Below, in pieces: positions 1 through 9,619 of a stretch of 64,000 bases of DNA; the stretch's first letter is position 1; the number at the start of each line of letters is the position of its first letter. The stretch lies in NCBI GenBank assembly GCA_949752745.1, contig OX457027.1, positions 62,044,329 to 62,108,328 on the forward strand. Reading direction: 5' to 3'. The translations under genes were made by a program, and so were the position numbers. This DNA comes from Protula sp. h YS-2021. Its lineage: Eukaryota > Annelida > Polychaeta > Sabellida > Serpulidae. The notes under the pieces were generated by a model. That model had not been told where the DNA came from, made no database searches, and worked only from the letters and a program-made list of their open reading frames with translations.

Positions 1-582
1 TTGATTATGTAGAAAATATCGATACATCATTCCCTTTAGAGTACGAATGACTCTCTCAGCAAAGTTGGCTTTAGTTTCATTCTTTGTCGTATAAGCATGA
101 ATTCCCTCATTCTTCAAAAATGCTTTTACCCATCTATTTTTAAATTCAGTTCCTTTATCTAACCTTAGAGTTCGCGGTCTTCGACGTGTTTCATGAAAAA
201 TCTTCTGGAAAGCTTGTATGACGCTGGTATGTGATTTGTTAGGTATTGGCTGCACCCACAAATATTTCGAAAACACATCGATGACAACTAATAAAAAGCG
301 GGTGTCATCGTTATAAGAGGCTATGTTTCCCATGTCAGCCAAATCAATATCCCACATGTCATCAATACCGCGTGTAATGACATGTTGCCTTTTAAACCTA
401 TATTTTACAGGTTGTAGTAAACTGAATGCATCTTGATTCTGTAACCATGTCTTCACTTTGGAATGAGTAATTGGTTGATCATGTTTTTTTAATATGTGAT
501 AAAGTTTGTAAGGACCAGCAAATGCACCGGGTTGACCAGGTTTAAAGTAAATATTGGTTAAGTATTCCTTCCACGTTGACAT
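1..582 (-). CDS. Retroviral-type (rve) integrase of a Maverick/Polinton-like element, C-terminus cut by window edge
   Basis: An open frame of 194 codons runs from ATG at 582 off the left edge without a stop. It is a DDE integrase: the first Asp lies in WDIDLADM, the second in LRLDKGTEF, and a Glu follows about 34 residues later in NFAERVIRTL. The lead-in (VITRGIDDMWDIDLADM, then LLVVIDVFSKYLWVQP) and the KNETKANFAER motif are typical of integrases in Maverick/Polinton DNA elements and some retroelements. The protein would insert element DNA into the genome. No reverse transcriptase or gag-like frame is seen beside it, and the neighbouring small virus-like ORFs on the same strand favour a Polinton-like rather than a Gypsy-like origin. 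No stop is seen in the visible part, so the copy may be fairly young. Confidence 0.8.
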   Translation of the reverse strand, partial: MSTWKEYLTNIYFKPGQPGAFAGPYKLYHILKKHDQPITHSKVKTWLQNQDAFSLLQPVKYRFKRQHVITRGIDDMWDIDLADMGNIASYNDDTRFLLVVIDVFSKYLWVQPIPNKSHTSVIQAFQKIFHETRRRPRTLRLDKGTEFKNRWVKAFLKNEGIHAYTTKNETKANFAERVIRTLKGMMYRYFLHNQ

Positions 583-698
583 GTTAACACTAAATGAAAA
601 GCACTTGTACACATACGCTACATTTTATTTCACCTCATACCTCAATCAGCATATCTTACATTTTATTTCGTTGTCCAATAAACACATGTTACAGGTTT

Positions 699-1031
699 TT
701 ATAAATCAAGTATAGACACAATGGTGTGAATAATTGGCGTCCATTCATCTTCAATGCATACTAACCAACTACTTAATTCATCAAATGTTATAGCATTTAA
801 CCCATACTTCTCACAACGTTTGTTGGCATTGTCTAACACTTTATCTAAATGAATATAATATTTAGCTTCATTCCAATATGTATAGACACTTGCGAAATGG
901 CAAGTATGTACTTCACACTCTTCATTTTGACAAGCAGGACATAACAAACATGCAAATTTTTTTACAGCTAATAACATTTCTTCACAATATGTTTTTTGCA
1001 CCATATACTGTTTCAATGTAATGTCCGCCAT
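699..1031 (-). CDS. Small cysteine-containing protein of the virus-like element
   Basis: A 110-codon frame starts at ATG 1031 (MADITLKQ). A longer reading with 8 more codons is possible but would overlap the preceding ORF further. The stop of the upstream ORF and this ATG overlap as TAATG, a compact viral-style arrangement. Cysteines cluster near residues 28-45 (LLCPACQNEECEVHTC) and could bind zinc. The C-terminal half (FDELSSWLVCIEDEW) resembles the ends of the two neighbouring small ORFs, so these may be diverged paralogues. The function is not recognised. It lies between the integrase and the PC4-like gene on the same strand. Confidence 0.6.
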   Translation of the reverse strand: MADITLKQYMVQKTYCEEMLLAVKKFACLLCPACQNEECEVHTCHFASVYTYWNEAKYYIHLDKVLDNANKRCEKYGLNAITFDELSSWLVCIEDEWTPIIHTIVSILDL

Positions 1032-1318
1032 TATGCTGCAATATACATTAACCACTCTCTCACTTCATCAAACAGTCTTGGATCAAATCGAGCAAAGTGA
1101 AATGCTGCTTCCACATCAAAATTCTCAGCTCCATCAATGGCTGAAAGCGCACACTCTTTGATGAAATCCTCGCGTAAGTTTGACAAGTTCAGCGCTAAAT
1201 GAGCAAATTCCCAATAGATGCTAAAGTGTTGTAGTTGTTGTTGAACAGACCCAAAACGTTCCAGTTCAGTTAACATGTAGTCCACATACTTCTCCTTAAA
1301 ACACGTTTCTACATCCAT
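1031..1318 (-). CDS. Small paralogous protein of the virus-like element
   Basis: This 95-codon frame (MDVETCFKEK ... REWLMYIAA) is intact. It shares layout with the broken ORF at 2046-2492: an N-terminal block with a Tyr-rich helix, then FIKECALSAIDGAENFDVEAAFHFA here against FIKAFLTECEDLN-type and YDIESAFINA there. They look like diverged members of one family encoded by the same element. Its stop overlaps the next ATG by one base. It was not recognised as a known protein, and a role in the element's replication or packaging is only possible. Confidence 0.6.
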   Translation of the reverse strand: MDVETCFKEKYVDYMLTELERFGSVQQQLQHFSIYWEFAHLALNLSNLREDFIKECALSAIDGAENFDVEAAFHFARFDPRLFDEVREWLMYIAA

Positions 1319-1374
1319 CCTACATGTTCATATGACGCGTCTGCACACTATGACGGCTGGCGAGTAAATGATTT

Positions 1375-2007
1375 TCAAAAAGGTGATACCGTTAGCGAAC
1401 CACACTTGATACAGAAGTTGTCTGGTTCACACATCTTACAATTGTACTTGTGACAGTGACAATCATGATCACTGACATATCCACAAGCGCCGCAATATTC
1501 ACAGGTAAGTCCAAGTTGATTTTGCACGTTCATATTCTCCAATTCAACTTCAGCCAGTCTGTCCTTGGATAGTTTTGACACTTTCATTCGATTGTCCTTT
1601 AGCAGTTTGATGACAGTTTTCACACCATGGCATTCTGTACATGGCTCAGGTTTGGCGAATAAGACTGAGTTGATATTATCCAACTCCTGAAGCAGGGTCT
1701 CCCATTCACCGTCATTCATGTTGATGTAACGCGTATATTCTTCCCCTTCAAACAGCGATGTGCACACAAAACTCACATAGCGCATGTCTCGGTATGAAAT
1801 GACTTCAAGCCATTTCGTCTGCGTTAAGTACAGTTTGAAGTCAATGTCGCGTAAATTTTTTAAGTTTTGACACATAATATTCCACAAAGATGGCGATAAA
1901 GCAAGCCATTTCTCTCCACGTTTGATTCGAAGAAATGGTCCAAATTCTCCATGCTCCACAGTAATGGTTAAGTTGGCACTAATTTTAAAGCTGCTTGTCT
2001 TCTCCAT
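1375..2007 (-). CDS. PC4-like protein with C-terminal zinc cluster, virus-like element
   Basis: The start chosen is ATG 2007 (MEKTSSFK), giving about 210 residues. A longer frame can be read only from a TTG. A TATAAAAG box lies about 40 nt upstream (2044-2051). The first 115 residues look like two consecutive PC4-type single-strand DNA-binding modules: strands with FGPFLRIKRGEKWLALS followed by a helix, then KWLEVISYRDMRYVSF ... YINMNDGEWETLLQEL. The C-terminus carries a CxxC (CTECHG) and then a dense cluster (CEYCGACGYVSDHDCHC, CKMCEP, CIKCG) that would bind several zincs. Nucleic-acid binding is therefore likely. The PC4 assignment is by pattern only. Confidence 0.6.
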   Translation of the reverse strand: MEKTSSFKISANLTITVEHGEFGPFLRIKRGEKWLALSPSLWNIMCQNLKNLRDIDFKLYLTQTKWLEVISYRDMRYVSFVCTSLFEGEEYTRYINMNDGEWETLLQELDNINSVLFAKPEPCTECHGVKTVIKLLKDNRMKVSKLSKDRLAEVELENMNVQNQLGLTCEYCGACGYVSDHDCHCHKYNCKMCEPDNFCIKCGSLTVSPF

Positions 2008-2043
2008 GGCTGCACAATGTAATGATGACTTTGAGTCCACTCC

Positions 2044-2051
2044 TTTTATAC
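2044..2051 (-). promoter_or_regulatory. TATA box upstream of the PC4-like ORF
   Basis: TATAAAAG reads on the minus strand about 40 nt before ATG 2007. It sits at the very end of the preceding broken ORF. This suggests each gene of the element has its own promoter, at least in part. Confidence 0.4.
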
Positions 2052-2492
2052 CCAACTATCTGCTGAGTTAGCTCCCTTTTCAAACATCTTGCAAAGTTTT
2101 GAATTCACTTCAACTCGTCCATGGTTGAAGCGAACAAGTTCTGATACATTCGTCGTCAATGGAACGTCGTCATCATAATGTAAAATAATTCTAGCAGCTA
2201 CAACTAGCATGAGTTCAGCTGCCCAAATTGTATTGGCGTTGATAAATGCTGATTCAATATCATAGGTGTTTCCTGGTTAATTCAGGTCTTCACATTCAGT
2301 CAGAAAAGCTTTAATGAAACGATCTCTTGGAATTACCATTCCAGTCGCTTCCTAATGTTTATGCAAATTCTTCACTTGTAAAATCCAATCCCATTCAAAA
2401 TTAGGAAGTTTTGAAAACACATAGTTAGTATAGTTCACTTGGAAGACCTCATCCAATGTCTCTATACGTTTGTGAAGAAGGGATGTCGACAT
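2046..2492 (-). pseudogene. Broken element gene with two in-frame stops
   Basis: From ATG 2492 the frame runs about 149 codons to a TAA at 2046, but it is interrupted by a TAG about 50 codons in and a TAA about 25 codons later. The last third (ARIILHYDDDVPL, FNHGRVEVNSKLCKMF) is clearly homologous to the fragment at 9.3-9.57 kb. It also shares layout with the intact ORF at 1031-1318. A TATAAAT box lies about 55 nt upstream of its ATG. The function is unknown. The stops show that the element copy is decaying even though its neighbours remain open. Confidence 0.6.
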
Positions 2493-2546
2493 TGTTTACT
2501 CACACAATCCACCACGTGAAATGACAATATATGTTCTCGCTCATCC

Positions 2547-2553
2547 CATTTAT
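2547..2553 (-). promoter_or_regulatory. TATA-like box upstream of the broken element gene
   Basis: GGTATAAATGGG reads on the minus strand about 55 nt upstream of ATG 2492. It resembles the box in front of the PC4-like ORF. Confidence 0.3.
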
Positions 2554-2752
2554 ACCCTCCAGGTTTTCCCGTCTTCCAAGTTCCTTGTCAGATGTTAAAC
2601 TTAATTCTAATATATCTAAACTAGAAGATTTATTTAAACATTCGTGAAAGGTGGTATTATAGGGTTTTCTGCCGATCCAACTCCCATTCTTCTGAAGTGT
2701 GAGCATCCTTTAAATGTCTTTTAAGATTTTGCAACTTGTTGAATGGACTGCT

Positions 2753-2803
2753 CATTCGAACACGTGTTTGAATGGGCTTGCCATTTGAACACGTGTTCGA
2801 ATG
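2753..2803. repeat. Pair of 22-bp palindromes centred on CACGTG
   Basis: Positions 2753-2774 and 2782-2803 each form a near-perfect palindrome around AACACGTGTT (CATTCGAACACGTG..., CATTTGAACACGTG...), 7 bp apart. The second is also the inverse of the first. They could be the end of the virus-like element or a protein-binding site. Confidence 0.5.
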
Positions 2804-2849
2804 CGTGCGGTCTTCCTACATCACCAATCAGCGAAATATACATATAAAA

Positions 2850-3840
2850 ACCAAAGTTCTTCAGAATCGTCTGAACCGGATAACTATGCTGAAATCGCAA
2901 AATTTTCTTACCCCTAGGGGGGCGGGGCGGGGGGGGGGTCATGAAAACCAAAGTTGCCTAGAATCGTCTGAAACGGATAAATATGCTGAAATCGCAAAAT
3001 TTTCTTAGCCCGGGGGGGGGGGGTCATCAAAACCAAAGTTGCTTAGAATCGTCTGAAACGGATAACTATGCTGAAATCGCAAAATTTTCTCAGCCCTGGG
3101 GGGGGGGGGGGGGTGTCATCAAAACCAAAGTTGCTTAGAATCGTCTGAAAAGGATAACTATGCTGAAATCGCAAAATTTTCTTAGCCCTGGTGGGGGGGG
3201 GGGGGGTCCTCAAAACCAAAGTTGTTCAGAATCGTCTGAACCGGATAACTATGCTGAAATCGCAAAATTTTCTTACCCCTAGGGGGGCGGGGCGGGGGGG
3301 GGGGGGGTCATGAAAACCAAAGTTGCTTAGAATCGTCTGAAACGGATAAATATGCTGAAATCGCAAAATTTTCTTAGCCCGGGGGGGGGGGGGGGTCATC
3401 AAAACCAAAGTTGCTTAGAATCGTCTGAAACGGATAACTATGCTGAAATCGCAAAATTTTCTCAGCCCTGGGGGGGGGGGGGGTCATCAAAACCAAAGTT
3501 GCTTAGAATCGTCTGAAAAGGATAACTATGCTGAAATCGCAAAATTTTCTTAGCCCTGGTGGGGGGGGGGGGGGGTCCTCAAAACCAAAGTTGTTCAGAA
3601 TCGTCTGAAACGGATAACTATGCTGAAATCGCAAAATTTTCTCAGCCCTGGGGGGGGGGGGGGGTCCTCAAAACCGAAGTTGTTCAGAATCGTCTGAAAC
3701 GGATAACTATGCAAAAATCGCAAAAAATTTCCTTAGCCCTGGGGGGGGGGGGGTCCTCAAAACCAAAGTTGTTTAGAATCGTCTGAAACATATAACTATG
3801 CTGAAATCGCAAAATTTTTTTAGCCCTAGGGGGGGGGGTC
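2850..3840. repeat. Tandem repeat, about 90 bp x 11, each unit with a G-run
   Basis: The segment AATCGTCTGAAACGGATAAC recurs 11 times at about 90-bp spacing. Each unit continues CTATGCTGAAATCGCAAAAT, then TTTCTTAGCCC and a run of 8-18 G. Units differ mainly in G-run length. Groups of four units repeat as blocks (units at 2.85-3.2 and 3.22-3.56 kb are nearly the same, including the variant CCGGATAAC and the GGGGCGGGGCGG tract), showing block duplication. The ORFs found here are artefacts of the repeat. Confidence 0.9.
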
Positions 3841-4556
3841 CTTACAATTTCTTACTGGTGACAGTCGACCCCCGGGGGGGGTAGGGGGGGGTAGGGGGGC
3901 TGTGGTAGAACGCCCATTTCCCTACTACTCTTACACGGCGTCTAATCATCCTCTGTCAGTGAGCCAAATTTCGTCACTCTTTAATTGGGAAAAACCCAAA
4001 CGCTGCAGCCAACTTGAACGTGCACACGCATGCTGTGATGGCTTCCATTGAGGGTTAGGCGGTCAGTACATCGAGGCTGATATGCCAGTTTAAACTACTG
4101 CTCTCAGCTTCTTCCCACCTGTTTCGCAAATTTGTTTTGTCTTTTTTTAATTGAAAAATAAATCGAATTTAAAAAAAAATACAGGAAGATCAACTAAACC
4201 TGCTGAAGTTTATCATATCCTAATTTCATCTTTCTAACCCTAACGGCCTCTAACTAGTTCCACGGACAAACTCCAAAAAAGGAAAAAAACATGCCATACC
4301 TGTGGCTTAAATTTTCGCACAAATTCAATACACCAGGGGATTTTGGCAAATCATTAAATGTGGTTATTATAAGCATCATTTACAGGGACTGAGATGTAAA
4401 CTGTGTCCCACGTGAGCAACTCTAGATTCTTTTTTTTTAACTGATATGGTTTGTTCGGTAAACTGTTGGATAAACTCGATTCTTTGTGCCTGTTTATCAG
4501 CATTACAGGAGTTGAACTAACTCTGTCAGATTTTTTGAAAATGGGAAAAGCCATAC
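3841..4556. other. Intergenic, no feature supported
   Basis: There are G-rich runs at 3870-3900, then AT-rich unique sequence. No splice-flanked coding segment was seen. Confidence 0.5.
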
Positions 4557-5135
4557 AGTTTAGTACGAAGCTCTGTCTTGATCACTTTTTAGCACTCTGA
4601 TTTCATTTTTCACTGCAAAGTTCATTTTTATTGCTAATTTTGTGCTAATTTTTCAATAAGTTAAAAGTTTTAGTTGAAAATTAGCATTTTATTGAAAAAT
4701 TAATAAAAAAATTAGTAAAATGAAGTGTTAAAAATTTGTTGCAAGCTTACAAACTTTCAACAACCTAAGGGTGAAAATGAAACCCTGTTTTTGGTCTTCT
4801 TGTCACATGATCTTGTCACGTCATTAGCTTGTTTTTTTTTTTTGTAAAATGGCGGCACACACACACGAATAAAAGAAATTGATAATGTGACAAGAAGACC
4901 AAAAAACATGGTTTCAGTTTAACCATTTGGTGGTTGTAAATTTGTTAGCTTTTTAAAAAACGTTCAACAAACAAATTTTGAACAGTTCATTTTACTAATT
5001 TTTTACTATTTTTTAAAAAAAATATTATACAAATATATTGAAAAATCAGCAAATAATTAACAATAACTTCGCACTGAAAAATGAAAACAAAGTGCTAAAA
5101 ATGATCAAGTATAGTGTGTCGACGAAGTTTTACCT
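4557..5135. mobile_element. Fold-back (long inverted repeat) element
   Basis: The left arm, starting near ACGAAGCTCTGTCTTGATCA and continuing TTTTTAGCACTCTGATTTC, reappears inverted at the right end (CACTGAAAAATGAAAACAAA and GTGCTAAAAATGATCAAG). The inner arms GGTCTTCTTGTCAC (about 4793) and GTGACAAGAAGACC (about 4888) flank a short centre. The whole stretch can fold into one imperfect hairpin of about 575 bp. It has no coding capacity and looks like a fold-back MITE. Confidence 0.6.
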
Positions 5136-5410
5136 AACCAAGGTTAAAGTCACCAAAAAGGAACACAGATTTACTATCGGTACAGTTCAAAACCCTTCAA
5201 TTTCCATAACCTTTTCTACCTGGAAACCTCGGGTTCTATATACACAATATACTACAATATTTTGCCATTTTCTAAGACGATTTCTAATGATAAATATGTG
5301 AATGAAGTGAATTGAAGGGATCTTTATTCGTAAATTTAACTGTCTATTTAGTACTGAAAATTGTGCTGACTGAGGAAGTTAAACTCTGGATTTACCTCAG
5401 CTTCCCATTG

Positions 5411-6213
5411 GTTCCCCGGACCATACCCCCTGACAATACCCACCGGATGAGACCCCCGACAATACCCTCTTAGGACCACCCCCCTCCCCCCTGTGCCAAT
5501 AACCCCCTTCCCCTAACAAGAATATTTCCAATGTTCAACGTTACAAGAAAATGAAAAGCAAAAGTACATGTTTTATTCCTCTCAAACACTATATTTAATC
5601 TTTACATCGATATATCGAGTATGCGTCTCATTCACAGTCAAACATGCAAGTTCATAGTCTACATTTTTTCAAAACTGAATATTGTGCGCTATTCCACGAA
5701 GGCAGTCCAGTATGTTACGGTTTGCGAAGTCGCCAACAATGTTCCTAATAATGTGACTCCGGATTAGTCAACCAATAAATTTTGTGGCTCCGGACAGGCT
5801 TAGCACATATTGCAACAACTCTGTTGGGAAGCAGAATTAATTGCAATAAATTGGGGCGCGAATTATGGAACGCATGTATTAAATTGCATTTATAAACCTT
5901 TTAACTAGATCACAGAGGATTTTTTATGCACAATAGCTTTTATCAATGGATCACATGAGATGAGTTGTAAGCGTTGTGGAACTGCAATTGTACCCCTTCC
6001 AACTAGATCATAGCGAAATGGCTTAGCTTGTAACTATAGATCACATTACTTTATTAGTTTTTTGTTCGTTAATGAAATTCTTTGAAATGAAATTGAAAAA
6101 AAAAGATGTTTGGGGGATGTAGTGGCACGGGGGTATGGTCCTAGGGGGTATGGTCTCGGGAATATTGTCGGGGGTATCATCCGGGGGTATTGTCTGGGGG
6201 TATTGTCCTGGAT
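5411..6213. mobile_element. Inverted-repeat element with minisatellite-like arms
   Basis: The C-rich block at 5411-5500 (CCATACCCCCTGACAATACC, then GACCCCCGACAATACCC) recurs in inverted orientation at 6121-6213 (GGGGGTATTGTCTGGGGGTA). Each arm is a string of 14-17 bp variants of ACAATACCCCC. The roughly 600 bp between the arms is AT-rich and non-coding. The layout fits a non-autonomous fold-back transposon. Confidence 0.55.
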
Positions 6214-7077
6214 CCCTTCCCATTATCATATGTTGTATTAAACCTGTTCAGAAGTGTTCAGGTTGAAGCTATTGCATTTACTATATATACATATACATAT
6301 ACATATACATATATACGTTTCCTTTAAATTTTAATTTGAAATTTCGAATTTAAACACAAGAATTCCTTATCGCTGAGGCTAACGAAGGGAAAGATGCCCA
6401 CACATCGATAACAATTGTACCTAAGATCACAAGAACCTTTTAGTGCTAACTCGCTTTTTTTAAATTTCTACACACACCCTATGCATTGATATATTACAAA
6501 GATCGCATTGAATTGCCTGGTTCATAACAGTTTTTTGCGCAAACAACACAAGGAATTTCTATGTTAGTACCCATATTATACTAAATTTTAAACACAAATG
6601 ACTAAACCTATGCATGTAAATTAATTACTTAAACAGGACATTTCTTATTTCATACAAACAAAACTATGTTTTGTGACATGATGCCAATGTCTCTGTCCTA
6701 ATTAATCTCTTTCTCTTGTTTCACCCCCAGAAGATACTAAAGCACACCTTTGCCTCTCTCCAGGTGTTCCCTCATCTATTCCTCGGCTCTATGTCCCCTG
6801 GACCTTTGTCCCGACAGGCCATATACCATTTTACCCCCCCCCCCCCTTTCGAAGAGAAGAAATATAACTAGGAGTAGATGATTCGTACCACTAAACGTAT
6901 TGTAACTGACACATTACAGAGCATGGTTCTTTTTCCATAAATGACCATATCAGACTGTACAAATTACAATTAACACATTAGAGCAACTTGCAAATATATC
7001 TTTGAACATTATTTGAATCATTCTGTCATTGATGACGTCATTTATAAAAATTTCAAACGAGTTAGTTAGATGATTTA
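6214..7077. other. Intergenic, no gene seen
   Basis: AT-rich sequence with a TATACATA microsatellite (about 6281-6315), a C-run near 6835-6847 and a TGACGTCA at about 7034. No coding signal. Confidence 0.5.
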
Positions 7078-7896
7078 TTTAAAGGGAAATGCGGCTATCT
7101 CCCAAAATTTTAATGTGCAACAATTTTGTTTTAATACTTCGCATGTGCAACCATGTGGCACAGTGCTATAATAATAGGATATAAAAAGCAATGGTCATCG
7201 GACTTTTATGAGAAATAAAACAGAACTAAAACGACTCGGGATTTCTTTCGGTTTGTATTGCTAAGAATGGAAAATAAACAAATTTTGAGACTAATTCCAA
7301 TACAGAACGAAAACCTGCAACATTTTTCCTCTCATATTGTACATAATTACGCATTAATCATTCATTCAACATTTGAGATAGTAAAATATTGGGGTCCCCG
7401 CACTTCTTTTGTCACTACAGGTTTCTTTGCGAACCTGCCCCCCCCCCCCCCCCCCCCCATCATTTTTTACACTTTTTTCAGTGATGACATATACTACCAT
7501 TTACCGCCCAGATTTCAAGAGAAATCAATACACACTTTCAAGCTGCTGTACTCCAGGCTTATAGGCAACAGGGTCCGAAAAAAAATATCATTTGGTGGAA
7601 AAAGTCCACAAATTGTTGCCCTGGTCCACCCTTTTTCGCATTACTGAACAGAGCACCGTTGTCTGACATTGTGATCCAGTCAGTTCTAATGTTGTCCAAT
7701 AAATTGGTTTCCAGTGGCGTGTAAAATTATTTTCGAACCCTGATTATCCAATAACTTTGCAAAGGATATAATTCTGGCACGCCACGACTGATAGCAGAAA
7801 ATTTAACATTTCAGTTTATACACAATTTGAAAATTCTGATCCTGATTCTAAATTCACTCACTAGATGGCTCAGAGATAGCCGCATTCCTCTTTAAC
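7078..7896. mobile_element. Terminal-inverted-repeat element with TTAA ends
   Basis: Left end TTAAAGGGAAATGCGGCTAT and right end ATAGCCGCATTCCTCTTTAA are inverted copies over about 22 bp with two mismatches, and both terminate in TTAA. TTAA flanks are the target-site signature of piggyBac-type elements. The interior (about 780 bp) holds a run of C and no transposase frame, so this would be a non-autonomous copy. Confidence 0.6.
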
Positions 7897-8289
7897 GACA
7901 CGGCCTACCCTTAGCGGGTCATATAGTGTTAGCAACCGTTATTAGGAGCAAGATAGATTTAAAATCTTGTAGATACTAAAATCTTCTAAATTCGTGCCTT
8001 ATTTAGGTCTTAAAAGCAATGATATGGGTTTATATTTTTAAAAACGAGATCATTTTACTTGGGTTAGTTTTTGCCGAAGACAGAGTCAGCTCTGAAATGT
8101 CTTGAGCGTGTATCGTCGAAATCAATATGGTCTATCAGAATATGTTTTACAGTAAACCATTCTTGACACCAAGGCACTCAGGCGGTTGTTCGTCTCTAAG
8201 AAGGTGCTTGTGGGTGATATATGTTTATCCTATTCTGAACCTGTGATAAACCATTTCATCTGTTTAGTGGCGGTTTTTGTGTTCTACTA

Positions 8290-8790
8290 AGGGATTAATT
8301 TGATACAGCTTGTTGCTTCTTTGTTTGTTCCCTCTTTGCTGCCATAGTCTTTTGTGTATCTTGTGATGATGTATTTAAATCGAAGGCTAATATGAGCATA
8401 TCAGTACAATTATCATTTAGAGCCTCTTTTGCAGCTTTCTCGGCCATTTCGTTTATTCGGATTCCCTTCGTGGTATGGAACCCAGCAAAACAGTGTGTCT
8501 TTGTCAGCTTTGATGGCATCGTAATGCCTTTCCGGCAGGTCAAGATAAGGGATTTTGATATTTGTAGGTTCTCTATTGATTGCTGGATGGAGACGTCGAG
8601 TCTTCGCATAACATAAACTTTTTGTGCCGGCTGATCTTTACTATCTGGAATGCAAGATGGAGAGCTCTAAGTTCGGCTGAGAAAATAGAGGATCCATCTG
8701 GAAGTCTTGTTGTCAAGATGTTGTGTTCAGATACAACGGCAGCCGATTTATTGTACGCTTTGAGCCGTCCGTGTAGACCAAATGATAGTC
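8290..8790 (-). pseudogene. RNase H domain fragment of a non-LTR retrotransposon
   Basis: Read on the minus strand from 8790, the segments are VYTDGSK, then (after a frameshift) SAAVVSEHNI ... SIFSAELRALHLAFQIVK, then IQQSIENLQISKSLIL, and finally TTKGIRINEMAEKAAKEAL. These are the usual RNase HI landmarks: the DGS Asp, the SAELRAL Glu, and the GxxxNExAD-like end. At least two frameshifts separate them. No reverse transcriptase was found adjacent, so this is an isolated remnant. Confidence 0.7.
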
Positions 8791-9044
8791 CTTAAATTCT
8801 TCCTTGAGTTCTGCAAAGTTTGATCAAATAGAAAGAGGCTAGTTGTTCTCTGTGCAAACACCCTTATGTATGATTATCACTACAATTACAAGTATTCAGT
8901 GCTATGCATGCATTGTATACCTTGTGTGATTCACATTGTTGCTGCGTATTACTTCCCCTTAACAACAAGCAATTATCCACCTTATTTTTACAGGAATGTG
9001 ATTTGTAGTTTCATTTTCTTGACAACAACATAGCTCTTTAAGCC

Positions 9045-9572
9045 ATGTTAAAAATGCTCCCATCCTCCTGGAAACTGTCTGTATTGGCACAATTTCAGTT
9101 CTGTTGTATTTTCTTCACGAGTTGTCTTTTTGCCAAAAGCAGTTTTGGGAATAGCATCTACAATTTACTGAATAAATGCCTTTAAACATCGTGGTGGCAC
9201 TTGTCGTTCTTTTCTTCTTGTAGCAACCAATGCTTCTTTCAATGAATTAATAACGTTGGAATTTTCAGTTTTATCTCCAGTTTTCAACACAAGTTCATTC
9301 TTATCTGTCTATCTTGTACCATATTTCTTAAGTTCTGCAAGAAGCTGTGTTACTTTCACATGATATATATAGGTTGAAAATGGTTTGCAAATGTCTATGA
9401 TCAGTTCAGCTCGTCCGTTATTGAACGTGACAAGTTGTGAAATATCCGTTGACAGTGAAACATCATCGTCATAATGTAAAATTCTAGCAGCCACAGCCAG
9501 CATGAGATCATCTGCCCAAATCGTATTGGCGTTGATAAATTCTGAATCAATGTCATAGGTATTCCATGGTAA
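9045..9572 (-). pseudogene. Second decayed fragment of the virus-like element gene family
   Basis: Minus-strand reading gives YDIDSEFINANTIWADDLML, ARILHYDDDVSL and FNNGRAELIIDICKPF, closely matching the broken gene at 2046-2492. It then continues into sequence absent from that copy (KNELVLKTGDKTENS, RRKERQVPPRCLKAF). In-frame TAG (about 9309) and TAA (about 9170) interrupt it. The fragment shows that the element family is multi-copy here and that its members differ at the C-terminus. Confidence 0.6.
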
Positions 9573-9619
9573 ATTCAGTTATCCACAGTTCAGTTATTCT
9601 TCCTGTAATACAATGGCGG

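Noticed and set aside
2008..2055. N-terminal extension of the PC4-like ORF
   Set aside because: It would start at TTG and runs through the TATA box. ATG 2007 is the better start.
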